11,088 nt of DNA from an uncultured Collinsella sp. (GCA_900544425.1 UQUX01000056.1:1-11088), one strand, 5' to 3'; positions 1 through 8,400 are shown, counted from the first letter of the stretch. A program made the numbers and translations. Notes: generated from the letters alone by a model not told the origin.

Positions 1-510
1 GAGATTTCAGAGCAGATTTCCACGGCGGGAACAGAGGCCTCCGGCACCAGCAACATGAAATTTATGCTCAACGGCGCTGTGACCTTAGGAACCTATGACG
101 GCGCCAACATCGAGATCGCCGACCTGGCCGGCCGCGAGAACGAGGCCATCTTTGGCCTGACCGCTCCCGAGGTCGAGCAGCTCTGGGCATCCAACAGCTA
201 CTTTGCGTGGGATACCCTCAACGGCGACCGCGAGCGCCTGGGCCGCGTGATGGACGAGCTCAAGGACAACACCTTTGCGGGCCTTTCGGGCAACTTCGAG
301 AGCATCTACAACGAGCTCATGAACAACAACGACCCCGACCTGGTCATGGCCGACTTCCGCAGCTACGTCGACGCCTGGGAGAAGCTCACGAACAGCTACG
401 GCGACCAGGAGACCTGGAACCGCAAGGCGCTGCTCAACACCGCCTCCTCTGGCTGGTTCTCGAGCGACCGCACCATTCGCGAGTACCGCGACGAGATCTG
501 GCACGCTTAA
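1..510 (+). CDS. glgP: Glycogen/maltodextrin phosphorylase, C-terminal part (5' end outside window)
   Basis: The reading frame is open from base 1 and ends at TAA 508-510, giving the last 169 residues of a protein normally about 800 residues long. It contains the phosphorylase signature EASGTSNMKFMLNG. The Lys codon at 58-60 is the family's pyridoxal-phosphate attachment site, and the following GTYDGANIEI segment is also typical. The C-terminus (REYRDEIWHA) ends as GlgP proteins usually do, so the 3' end looks intact. Family knowledge: it is a cytoplasmic GT35 enzyme that phosphorolyses alpha-1,4-glucan ends to glucose-1-phosphate. It sits 108 bp upstream of glgC on the same strand, so breakdown and synthesis genes are clustered. 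The sequence cannot tell glycogen preference from maltodextrin preference. The ATG at 55 is an internal Met, not the start. Confidence 0.96.
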   Translation, partial: EISEQISTAGTEASGTSNMKFMLNGAVTLGTYDGANIEIADLAGRENEAIFGLTAPEVEQLWASNSYFAWDTLNGDRERLGRVMDELKDNTFAGLSGNFESIYNELMNNNDPDLVMADFRSYVDAWEKLTNSYGDQETWNRKALLNTASSGWFSSDRTIREYRDEIWHA

Positions 511-547
511 AGGCGCGCGAGCTCCCCTATGCCAGCACGGCATTACT

Positions 548-578
548 CGACGGGCGCGGCACAACGTCACGCCCGTCG
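548..578 (+). other. Perfect hairpin between glgP and glgC
   Basis: A 9-bp perfect stem (CGACGGGCG at 548-556 with CGCCCGTCG at 570-578) encloses a 13-nt loop. It is not followed by a T-run, so it is not a classical intrinsic terminator. It could be a weak terminator, an RNA-processing site or a 3' stabiliser that uncouples glgP from glgC levels. The stem is directly visible and its role is inference. Confidence 0.55.
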
Positions 579-618
579 CTAATGGGTTTAAGAACATCGA
601 TGACAGAAGGAGAAATCG

Positions 619-1767
619 ATGAGTAAGAAAGAATGCATCGCGATGCTCCTCGCAGGAGGACAGGGCAGCCGATTGGGGGCACTCACCCAAAAGATCGCTA
701 AGCCGGCGGTTAGCTTTGGTGGCAAGTTCCGCATTATCGACTTCTCGCTCTCCAACTGCTCCAACTCGGGCATCGACACGGTGGGCGTTCTGACGCAGTA
801 TCGCCCCTACCTGCTGCATGCCTATGTTGGCTCCGGCGAGGCGTGGGATCTGGACAGCCGCGACGGCGGCGTGTCAATCCTGCCGCCGTACGAGACGCAG
901 ACCGGCGGCGCCTGGTATGCGGGCACGGCCGACGCCATCACGCAGAACCTGGACTACATCAAGGCCAACGACCCCAAGTACGTCCTGATTCTTTCGGGCG
1001 ATCACCTGTATCGCATGGACTACCGCAAGATGCTCAAGACGCACATTGAGAACAACGCCGACCTCACGGTGAGCGTTATGCCCGTGCCGTGGGAGGAGGC
1101 CAGCCGCTTTGGCATCCTGACCACCGACCCCGAGGACGGCCGCATCACCAAGTTCACCGAGAAGCCCGATAAGCCCGATTCGAACCTCGCGTCCATGGGC
1201 ATCTACATCTTCTCGGCCGACGTGCTGATCGAGGCGCTCGAGGAGGACGCTCTGGACCAGCGCTCGAGCCACGACTTTGGCAAGGACATCATCCCCAAGC
1301 TGCTCGGCGAGGGCAAGCGCCTGTACAGCTACGAGTTCCACGGCTTTTGGAAGGATGTCGGCACCATCGCCAGCTTCCACGAGACCTCGATGGACCTGCT
1401 GGGCAACAACCCCGAATTCGATCTGTTCGACAAGCACTTCCCCATCATGTCCAACATCACCACGCGTCCGCCGCACTACATTGGCCCGGATGGTCGCCTG
1501 GACGACTGCCTGGTCTCCAACGGCTGCAAGATCTACGGCACCGCTCGCCACTCGATCCTTTCGACCGATGTCATCATCGAGGAGCGCGCCGTGGTCGAGG
1601 ACTCCGTGCTGCTGCCGGGTGCGCACGTTAAGAGCGGCGCGCACATCTGCCGCGCTATTTTGGGCGAGAACTCCACGGTCGAAGAGGGCGTGAAGCTCGG
1701 CTCTGTCGATACCACCAAGGATACGGCCGTCGTTGGAAATGACGTCGTTATCGGGAAGGGGGAATGA
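619..1767 (+). CDS. glgC: Glucose-1-phosphate adenylyltransferase, catalytic subunit (ADP-glucose pyrophosphorylase)
   Basis: This 382-residue protein makes ADP-glucose from ATP and glucose-1-phosphate, the committed step of bacterial glycogen synthesis. The nucleotide loop LLAGGQGSRLGALT is at residues 10-23, followed by KPAVSFGGKFRIIDF (28-42). SGDHLYRMD carries the catalytic/metal-binding Asp128. FTEKP carries Lys182, equivalent to the glucose-1-phosphate-binding Lys of the family, with SMGIY downstream. A left-handed beta-helix with hexapeptide-like turns occupies roughly residue 285 to the end. Length is normal for the shorter Gram-positive type. The start is supported by AAGGAG at 607-612, six bases before ATG. 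The stop lies 4 bases before the glgD ATG, so the two are almost certainly co-translated. An 8-base direct repeat (ATCGATGA at 596-603 and 615-622) flanks the ribosome site, with no known meaning. Confidence 0.97.
   Translation: MSKKECIAMLLAGGQGSRLGALTQKIAKPAVSFGGKFRIIDFSLSNCSNSGIDTVGVLTQYRPYLLHAYVGSGEAWDLDSRDGGVSILPPYETQTGGAWYAGTADAITQNLDYIKANDPKYVLILSGDHLYRMDYRKMLKTHIENNADLTVSVMPVPWEEASRFGILTTDPEDGRITKFTEKPDKPDSNLASMGIYIFSADVLIEALEEDALDQRSSHDFGKDIIPKLLGEGKRLYSYEFHGFWKDVGTIASFHETSMDLLGNNPEFDLFDKHFPIMSNITTRPPHYIGPDGRLDDCLVSNGCKIYGTARHSILSTDVIIEERAVVEDSVLLPGAHVKSGAHICRAILGENSTVEEGVKLGSVDTTKDTAVVGNDVVIGKGE
1756..1763 (+). promoter_or_regulatory. Ribosome binding site that sets the glgD start
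   Basis: AAGGGGGA lies inside the last codons of glgC, eight bases before ATG 1772. It favours this start over the in-frame ATGs at 1733 and 1739, which would put 13 or 11 extra residues overlapping glgC before the conserved N-terminus. Confidence 0.75.
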
Positions 1768-1771
1768 TCCG

Positions 1772-2899
1772 ATGATCAATCGCAAGGCCATCGGTTATAT
1801 CACCGCTAACTACTCTTCGACCTACGGCAGTGTGCTGCTCAAGGACCGCCCCATCGCGTCCGTTCCGTTTTTGGGCCGCTACCGCCTGATCGACTTCCCG
1901 CTGTCCAACATGATGAATGCCGGCATTAAGACCGTCGGCGTCGTCATGCCGGGCAACTACCGCTCTCTGATCGACCACGTGGGCTCGGGCAAGGACTGGG
2001 GCTTGGACCGCAAGAAGGGCGGCCTGTTCATGGTGCCCGGCAACGCGTATGGCACCACCAAGGGCGGCATGCGCTTCCTGCTGCGCGACATCATCTCCAA
2101 CAAGACGCTGTTCCAGCGCTCGGACAAGCCCTACGTTGTGATGATGGGCACCAACATCATCTTTAACATGGACCTCAACACCATCATCGACGCGCACGAG
2201 AACTCCGGTGCCCAGATGACTGTGGTGTACTGCAAGGCTACGCGCAACGTCGATGACGAGACCAAGCTGCAGATCAACGAGAACGGCCGCCTGACGGGCG
2301 TGAGCGCCGGCGTCGTGTATGGCGACAACGCGTCTATGGACTGCTGCATCGTCAACCGCGAGACACTGCTCGAGATCATCGACCACTACCAGGCCGCTGA
2401 CTATCTGGACCTGCTCGAGGCACTCCAGGGCGACTTTGGCAACATCGACGTTTGCAGCTACGAATACAAGGGCGAGGTCGTGGGCGTGTTTAGCGAGAAG
2501 TCGCTGTATCGCCGCAGCATGGACCTGCTCGACCAGACCGTGGCCGACCAGCTCTTCGACCCCGAGCGCCCGATCCTGACCAAGGCTCACGACGTGCCGC
2601 CTTCGCGCTATGCGACCGGCAGCCACGCGTGCAACTCGATCATCTCGGCCGGCTGCATCATCAAGGGCACCGTGCGCAACTCGATCCTGTCGCGCGGCGT
2701 CGTGGTCGAGGAAGGCGCTTCGGTGACCAACTCGATCATCAACCAGAGTTGCATCATCAAGAGTGGCGCCCGCGTTGAGAACGCCATCCTGGACAAGAAC
2801 AACGTGGTTCCCACCAACACCGAGCTTCGCGGCACGCCCGAGAACATCCTGGTGCTGGGCAAGGCTCCGTTAACTTCCGATACCACCATCGTACGTTAA
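1772..2899 (+). CDS. glgD: GlgD, non-catalytic/regulatory paralogue of ADP-glucose pyrophosphorylase
   Basis: The 375-residue protein is colinear with GlgC: YRLIDFPLSN at 37-46 matches FRIIDFSLSN at the same residue numbers, and the C-terminal half shows hexapeptide-repeat beta-helix sequence. Two active-site elements are missing. The glycine-rich nucleotide loop is replaced by ITANYSSTYGSV (10-21), and the catalytic Asp128 of GlgC aligns with Asn128 in GTNIIFNMD. This is the known GlgD pattern in Firmicutes and relatives, where GlgD alone has little or no activity but forms a hetero-oligomer with GlgC and changes its kinetics. The gene follows glgC after 4 bases, consistent with stoichiometric production of the two subunits. 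No metabolite-binding site can be assigned from the sequence. It is unlikely to be a second active pyrophosphorylase. Confidence 0.94.
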   Translation: MINRKAIGYITANYSSTYGSVLLKDRPIASVPFLGRYRLIDFPLSNMMNAGIKTVGVVMPGNYRSLIDHVGSGKDWGLDRKKGGLFMVPGNAYGTTKGGMRFLLRDIISNKTLFQRSDKPYVVMMGTNIIFNMDLNTIIDAHENSGAQMTVVYCKATRNVDDETKLQINENGRLTGVSAGVVYGDNASMDCCIVNRETLLEIIDHYQAADYLDLLEALQGDFGNIDVCSYEYKGEVVGVFSEKSLYRRSMDLLDQTVADQLFDPERPILTKAHDVPPSRYATGSHACNSIISAGCIIKGTVRNSILSRGVVVEEGASVTNSIINQSCIIKSGARVENAILDKNNVVPTNTELRGTPENILVLGKAPLTSDTTIVR

Positions 2900-2930
2900 C
2901 GTTGGCACTGCAACATCGCTCGTAACATGT

Positions 2931-2966
2931 AGAATAGCCGCCCGGTTAGCGCCAGGCGGCTATTCT
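2931..2966 (+). other. 12-bp perfect hairpin in the glgD-glgA gap
   Basis: AGAATAGCCGCC (2931-2942) and GGCGGCTATTCT (2955-2966) are exact reverse complements around a 12-nt loop. The hairpin fills much of the 90-base gap and ends about 13 bases before the glgA ribosome site. No T-run follows, so full termination seems unlikely. Attenuation, RNA processing or differential transcript stability within the operon are all possible. The structure is seen and the role is inferred. Confidence 0.65.
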
Positions 2967-2979
2967 CGAATTGCAACAT

Positions 2980-2984
2980 GGGAG
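2980..2984 (+). promoter_or_regulatory. Ribosome binding site that decides the glgA start
   Basis: GGGAG lies five bases before ATG 2990. The in-frame upstream ATG at 2978 overlaps this site and has no Shine-Dalgarno match of its own, so ATG 2990 is the better start. The alternative would add only four residues. Confidence 0.65.
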
Positions 2985-2989
2985 ACAAT

Positions 2990-5245
2990 ATGGCTGATTC
3001 CAGCAAAAAGATGCAGATCGTGTTTGCCTCGGCCGAGTGCGCACCGTTTGTGAAGACCGGTGGCCTGGGCGACGTGGCAGGCTCGCTGCCTGCGGCGCTT
3101 GTGCGCGCCGGCGCCGAAGTCATCGTGATGGTGCCCAAGTACGCCACCATCAAGGACGAGTACAAGGCGCAGATGGAGCACTTCTCCGACTTTTACGTGA
3201 GCCTAGGCTGGCGCAATGAGTACTGCGGTCTCGAGAAGCTCGAGCACGACGGCGTCACCTATATGTTCATAGACAACGAGCGCTACTTTGCGCGCGACTA
3301 TCCGTACGGCTTCTTTGACGACGGCGAGCGTTTTGCGTTCTTCTCCAAGGCTATCACCGAGAGCCTGCAGCACCTGCCGGCCGGCTTTGAGTGCGACATC
3401 CTGCACTGCAACGACTGGCAGACGGCGCTGGCGCCCGTGTTTTTGCGCGAATTCTATCAGGGCCTGCCGCTGTATGACCGCGTTAAGACCGTGTTCTCGA
3501 TCCACAACGTGGCGTTCCAGGGCCAGTTTAGCGACACCGTGATGGAGGACATCCTGGGTGTGGCGCACATTCCGGCAGCCGCCTCGCAGCTGCGTTGCGA
3601 CGCTTGCAGCATCAACTACATGCTGGGCGCCCTGCGCTATGCCGACGCCATCACCACGGTGAGCCCCACCTATGCCAACGAGATCCAGACGCCCGAATTT
3701 GGCGAGGGCCTGGACGGCGTTCTGCGCGAACGTTCGTACGCGCTGCAGGGCATTTTGAACGGCATTGACGTGGCGGGCTTTGACCCGGCGACCGACAAGC
3801 GCATTGCCGCCAACTACACCGTGGAGGACCGTTCTGGCAAGGCCGTGTGCAAGTCCAAGCTGCAGGAAGAGCTGGGGCTCGAGGTTCGCGACGACCGTCC
3901 GCTCATGGTGATGGTCACGCGTCTGACGCGCCAGAAGGGCCTAGACCTGGTCATGTACGCGCTCGACCGCATCCTGGCCGGCGGCGTGCAGGTGGCGGTG
4001 CTGGGCACCGGCGACCGCGACTACGAGGACGGCCTGCGCTACTTCCAGGACAAGTACCCCGGCACCATGGCGGCTCGCATCGAGTTTGACCCGGCGCTGT
4101 CGCAGCGCATGTATGCCGCCGCCGACATGTTCCTGATGCCGTCGAAGTTTGAGCCCTGTGGCCTGTCGCAGATCATCGCCATGCGCTACGGCACGCTGCC
4201 GATTGTTCGCGAGACCGGCGGCCTGAAGGACACTGTAATTCCGTATAACGAGTTTACCGGCGAGGGCACGGGCTTTTCGTTTAGCAACTTTAACGGCGAC
4301 GAAATGGGCGACGCGGTGTTCCGCGCGGCGCGTCTGTTCTGGGATAACCGCGAGGCCTGGAACCAGCTGGTCACGCAGGCCATGAGCCAGGACTTTAGCT
4401 GGACGCGCTCGGCCGATAAGTATCTGGACCTGTACTTCTTTATGCACCCGGAGATTGAGAGGCCGGCGGCGGTTGTCGACGAGCCAGAGGCTGTTGCTGA
4501 GCCGGTGGCCGCTGAGGAGCCCAAGGCCGAGGAGAAGCCGGATGAAGCTGAGCCCGCAAAGGCCGAGCCTGAGGTGAAGGCTGAGGTTGCTCCTGAGCCC
4601 GAGCCTGCTGCGAAGCCTGCGGCAAAGAAGACCACGACTCGCAAGACGACAGCTAAGAAGGCTACTGCGACCAAGGCGGCGGCAACCAAAACCACCGCTA
4701 CCAAGACAACGACCACGCGCAAGCGCACGACCGCCGCTGCCAAGAAAGCCGCCGAAGCCGAGGCTGCTCCCGAGGTAAAGGCCAAGGTCGCTGAGGCCAA
4801 ACCGGCCGCCAAGGCTCCGGCAAAGACTGCTGCCAAGAAGACAACGGCAACGAAGTCGACGACTACGACAAAGGCCGCTGCGGCCAAGGCTACCCCGAAG
4901 AGTGCCGCAAAGCCCGCCGTCAAGGTCGAGGAGGCGGGCGCCGAGCCCAAGGCCGAGGCAACTGCCGAGGCAAAGCCGGCCGCCAAGACCACCGCGCGTA
5001 AGCGCGCAACGACGACGGCCAAGAAGACCACGACCAAAGCTGCTGCCCCCAAGGCAGAGGCCAAGGCCGAGGTAAAGGCCAAGCCGGCGCCGAAGGCCGC
5101 TAAGGTCAAGGCCGCACCGAAGGCTACGGCCAAGCCCGAGCCCGCCAAGGAGACTCCGGTCTCCCCCGCCGCTCCGGCAGAGAAAAAGGCCCCGTCCAAG
5201 AAGACGTCCGTCCGCAAGGCCACGGCCACCCGCAAGCGCCGCTAG
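2990..5245 (+). CDS. glgA: Glycogen synthase (ADP-glucose-dependent) with a long histone-H1-like C-terminal tail
   Basis: The 751-residue protein has a GT5 glycogen synthase core, residues about 8-490, that transfers glucose from ADP-glucose to growing alpha-1,4-glucan ends in the cytoplasm. KTGGLGDV (Lys22) is the ADP-glucose-binding KxGGL motif. VTRLTRQKG supplies Arg311 and Lys316, and SKFEPCGL supplies Glu388. These sit at a constant +11 offset from the E. coli GlgA residues R300, K305 and E377. Bacterial GlgA normally ends near residue 480-490, and here the frame continues for about 260 residues. The extension is acidic at 497-539 and then dominated by Lys, Ala and Thr. There is no stop, frameshift or internal start with a ribosome site at the join, and the terminator follows the tail's stop. 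It is last in the glg cluster, 90 bases after glgD. Core function is secure; the tail's role is unknown. Confidence 0.96.
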   Translation: MADSSKKMQIVFASAECAPFVKTGGLGDVAGSLPAALVRAGAEVIVMVPKYATIKDEYKAQMEHFSDFYVSLGWRNEYCGLEKLEHDGVTYMFIDNERYFARDYPYGFFDDGERFAFFSKAITESLQHLPAGFECDILHCNDWQTALAPVFLREFYQGLPLYDRVKTVFSIHNVAFQGQFSDTVMEDILGVAHIPAAASQLRCDACSINYMLGALRYADAITTVSPTYANEIQTPEFGEGLDGVLRERSYALQGILNGIDVAGFDPATDKRIAANYTVEDRSGKAVCKSKLQEELGLEVRDDRPLMVMVTRLTRQKGLDLVMYALDRILAGGVQVAVLGTGDRDYEDGLRYFQDKYPGTMAARIEFDPALSQRMYAAADMFLMPSKFEPCGLSQIIAMRYGTLPIVRETGGLKDTVIPYNEFTGEGTGFSFSNFNGDEMGDAVFRAARLFWDNREAWNQLVTQAMSQDFSWTRSADKYLDLYFFMHPEIERPAAVVDEPEAVAEPVAAEEPKAEEKPDEAEPAKAEPEVKAEVAPEPEPAAKPAAKKTTTRKTTAKKATATKAAATKTTATKTTTTRKRTTAAAKKAAEAEAAPEVKAKVAEAKPAAKAPAKTAAKKTTATKSTTTTKAAAAKATPKSAAKPAVKVEEAGAEPKAEATAEAKPAAKTTARKRATTTAKKTTTKAAAPKAEAKAEVKAKPAPKAAKVKAAPKATAKPEPAKETPVSPAAPAEKKAPSKKTSVRKATATRKRR
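4463..5242 (+). other. Low-complexity tail of GlgA: acidic segment then Lys/Ala/Thr-rich H1-like segment
   Basis: Residues 492-751 of GlgA lack hydrophobic core residues and aromatics, so they are expected to be disordered. Residues 497-539 are rich in Glu, Pro and Ala. From 546 on, runs such as AAKKTTTRKTTAKK dominate, ending in RKATATRKRR. The composition resembles eukaryotic H1 tails and bacterial Lys/Ala tails on nucleoid proteins (HU-type extensions, AlgP-like proteins). That likeness is compositional only and does not prove nucleic acid binding. Confidence 0.85.
4613..5140 (+). repeat. Three degenerate ~60-residue tandem modules inside the GlgA tail
   Basis: KPAAK recurs at residues 542-546, 604-608 and 662-666 (codons from 4613, 4799 and 4973), a spacing of 62 and 58 residues. 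Each copy leads into a Thr/Lys block (548-581, 613-628, 667-683) and then an interrupter containing Glu (589-602, 647-661, 690-694). DNA identity between units is partial, which suggests old duplications. The 3' limit of the third unit is approximate. Confidence 0.6.
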
Positions 5246-5281
5246 CCCAAAGACGATTCAAAACCTAATCAAACCCCATGC

Positions 5282-5308
5282 AAGGGGCGCTCCAACCGGG
5301 CGCCCCTT
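5282..5308 (+). terminator. Rho-independent terminator after glgA
   Basis: AAGGGGCGC (5282-5290) pairs perfectly with GCGCCCCTT (5300-5308) across a 9-nt loop, and a pyrimidine-rich CTCT follows directly. It starts 37 bases after the glgA stop and probably ends the glg transcript. The T-tract is short. Confidence 0.75.
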
Positions 5309-5367
5309 CTCTGTAGGTAGTTGGTAAAACGATTTTCTAGGACAACCGTTCGCCGATGGTAAACGGA

Positions 5368-5394
5368 TGTTGTTTATACAGCCTGTGTACAACA
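5368..5394 (+). promoter_or_regulatory. Candidate operator: 27-bp imperfect palindrome upstream of the GH13-GH77 gene
   Basis: TGTTGT (5368-5373) and ACAACA (5389-5394) are exact inverted arms. The interior also matches at 5376/5386 and 5378/5384, centred on G5381. Another ACAAC lies at 5342-5346. It overlaps the likely -35 region and ends just before a TATACT box, a typical place for a repressor site. It lacks the central CG of LacI-family sites that often control maltodextrin genes. The regulator is unknown. Confidence 0.45.
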
Positions 5395-5402
5395 GATATA
5401 CT
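5373..5402 (+). promoter_or_regulatory. Possible sigma-70-type promoter for the GH13-GH77 gene
   Basis: TATACT at 5397-5402 matches the -10 consensus at five of six bases. The best -35 at an 18-base spacing is TTTATA (5373-5378), which is weak. A transcript would start near 5409 and have a leader of about 55 bases. A new promoter is expected here because a terminator lies upstream, but the call rests mainly on one hexamer. Confidence 0.35.
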
Positions 5403-5463
5403 TACATCCTGTGCGTAAAGCCCATGGCCAGCAGGCCGTGATTCTATTGAACTGGACCGTACT

Positions 5464-8400
5464 ATGAGATTGATACACAACAGCCGTCTGCCGCAGTTTC
5501 GCACTCCGTTTGGCGCTGTGACCACAGGAACAACCCTTTCGCTCTCCGTGATTCTGGAGGACGCCGATCCCGCGCAGGCAACGCTTACGCTGCGCACCTG
5601 GGTCGATGAGATCGGTGAATCTCGATATCCCATGACGCACGAGGGCGACGGCATATTTACCGCAGAGCTTGAGTGCACCGAGCCCTGTCTTATTTGGTAC
5701 AGCTTTATCTGCAATATTGAGGGCCAGCCCGAGGTTCGTCTGGGCGCACCACAGGGCCGCACCGGCGGCGAAGGCGTAACCTACGACTACGCTGAGGTGC
5801 CGTCATTCCAGGTCACCGTCTACAAACACCGTGAGAACCGTCCCACCTGGTACGAGCGCGGTATGGTCTACCAGATCTTCCCCGATCGCTATGCCCGCGA
5901 CGAGCACTGGCGCGAGCGCACGCTGGCCGAGGTCGAAAAACCGCGTAAGGGCATTCAGCGCCGCATGGTCGAGGACTGGAACGAGCCGCCTGTGTACGAG
6001 CGCGCCGAAGACGGATCCATCAAGACCTGGGACTTTTACGGCGGCTCGCTCAAGGGCATCCAGAATGACCTGCCCCGCATCGCCGAGCTGGGCTTTACGG
6101 CCATCTACCTCAACCCCATTTTTGAAGCCGCGAGTAACCACCGCTACGACACCGCCGATTACACCAAGATCGATCCGATTCTGGGCACCGAGCAGGACTT
6201 TACCGAGCTGTGCGAGGCGGCCGAGAAGCTAGGCATTTCCATCATTCTGGACGGTGTGTTCAACCACACGGGCGACGATTCGATCTACTTCAACCGCTAC
6301 GGCAACTACCCCGGCGTGGGCGCGTGGCAGAGCGAGGATTCGCCGTGGCGTGATGCGTTTTATTTCCACGAGGACGGCTCGTACGACTGCTGGTGGGGCG
6401 TGGGCAATATGCCCGCCATCAATGAGAGCTCCGAACTGGTACGCGAGCGGCTCCTGGGCAAGGATGGCGTGATCCGAAAATGGCTACGTGCCGGCGCTCA
6501 TGGCTGGCGCCTAGACGTGGCCGACGAGCTTTCGGACGATTTCCTGACCGAGATCAAGAAGGCCGTGCTCGCCGAGAAGCCCGACGCGCTGCTGCTCGGC
6601 GAGGTATGGGAAGACGCCTCCAACAAGATCAGCTACGGCCATCTGCGTCGCTATCTGCAAGGCTCCGAGCTCGACTCGGCCATGGATTACCCCTTCCGCG
6701 ACATGGTCATCGGCTTTTTGATGGGCTACAAAAACGCCTACCAGGCAGCCGAGGATATCGAGACCCTACGCGAGAACTATCCGCGTGAGGCCCTGTCTTG
6801 CGCGCTTAATCTGCTTTCGAGCCACGACCGACCGCGCATTATCTCGGTGCTCGGCGGCGGCCCCGACGAGTCGCAGCTGCCCGAGTGCGAGCGCAGCAAA
6901 TGGCGTCTGGACGAGAACGCGATGGGCCTGGCCAAGAGCCGTTTTTGGCTCGCGACGCTCATGCAGATGACGTTCCCCGGTGTGCCTTCGATTTACTATG
7001 GCGACGAGTACGGCCTTGAGGGCCTGACCGATCCGGGCAATCGCCGCACCATGCCGACCAAGGAAGACCTGCACGACTTCGATACGTTCGCGATCGTCAA
7101 GAACGCATCTGCTGTGCGCCGCGCGCTGCCGTTTATGATCGACGGTGAAATTAAGGCCTTTGCGCTCAATGATGAGGTGCTGGCATACAACCGCACGGGC
7201 AAGGATGGCGAGTCCGCGACGGTTATCATCAACCGCAGCCTGCGCAATTCACACCGCGTGACGATTCCGGCACTCGGCGAATGCGCGAGCGATGTGATTA
7301 GCGGTCACGAGTGCGAGATCCACAACGGCACGGTCACGCTCGATCTGTATCCGCTGGGTTCGTCGATCATCTATCACCACGCCGAGCAGCGCCTGCAGGA
7401 GCCGCTCGATCACGGTGCGGGTGTTGTGTGCCATATCACATCGGTGCCGACCGATGACGGCAAGCCCGGTACGATCGGCGCGCCCACGCGTCGCTTTATC
7501 GACCATCTGGCCGCCATGGGCATGCGCTACTGGCAGGTTTTGCCCGTCAATCCCACGGACTTCTTCCGCTCCCCCTACGCCGGTCCTTCGGCCTTTGCAG
7601 GCAATATCGACCTGCTACCCGAGAGCCACGAGGAGCTGGCAGCCGACTTTGAGACCTGGAAGGCCCGCGGCGGGGAGGATGCCGATCCGCTGTACACCGC
7701 GTTTAAACATCGCAATGCCGATTGGCTCGAGAAGTACTGCGTCTATATGGCCGTCAAAAAGTACTTTGAGGGCGAGTCGCGCCACGATTGGCCGGCAGAT
7801 GTTGCTCGCTACAACGAGCATCTGATCGACGACAAGCGCTTCCACAACGAGGCCGAGCTTCAAGCGTACATGCAGTACCGCTTTGACCTGGCTTGGTGCG
7901 AGCTCATGAACTATGCGCACAAGAAGGGCATAGAGGTTATCGGCGATATTCCTATGTACGTGTCCGACGATTCGGCAGACGCGTGGAGCGAACCCGAGAA
8001 CTTCTGGCTTTCCGATACCGGCAAGGCGATTGAGATTTCCGGCGCGCCGCCCGACAACTTTGCGCCCGAGGGCCAGGTGTGGGGCAACCCGACGTTCCGC
8101 TGGGACCACATGAAGCAGAACGGCTATAGCTGGTGGATGGATCGCCTGCGCCGCGCGTTTTCGCTCTACGACCGTGTGCGTCTGGATCACTTCCTGGGCT
8201 TCCACAGCTACTTTAGTATCCCCGCAGGCAAGGCTTGCGCCGAAGGTCGCTGGCTGGCGGGCCCGGGCAAGGACCTGTTCCAGACCGCTTATGACGAGCT
8301 GGGTCCGCTCAACTTTATCGCTGAGGACTTGGGCTATCTGACGCCCGGTGTTCGCGCCATGGCATCGACCTGCGGTTTCCCCGGCATGGACGTGCTGGAG

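Noticed and set aside
600..626. Eight-codon upstream frame (MTEGEIDE) overlapping the glgC start
   Set aside because: No ribosome site of its own and too short to judge; it arises from the ATCGATGA direct repeat.
874..1791. 305-codon minus-strand frame opposite glgC
   Set aside because: Explained by high-GC codon bias of glgC; no recognisable motifs or ribosome site.
1748..2626. 292-codon minus-strand frame opposite glgD
   Set aside because: Composition artefact rich in Val, Ala, His and Asp, antisense to a clear gene.
2902..2928. Promoter-like TTGGCA ... TAACAT before glgA
   Set aside because: The spacing is only 15 bases and the -10 is poor; the alternative TAGAAT lies 22 bases away and is part of the hairpin stem. 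Operon readthrough is simpler.
4613..5140. Repeats considered as a CRISPR-like or minisatellite array
   Set aside because: The units are degenerate, in frame and coding, with no constant repeat/spacer pattern.
4186..5235. 349-codon open frame on the minus strand opposite glgA and its tail
   Set aside because: It is an Ala/Val/Ser-rich mirror of the Lys/Ala/Thr-coding repeats and of GC-biased third positions; it matches no family and lies opposite an identified gene.
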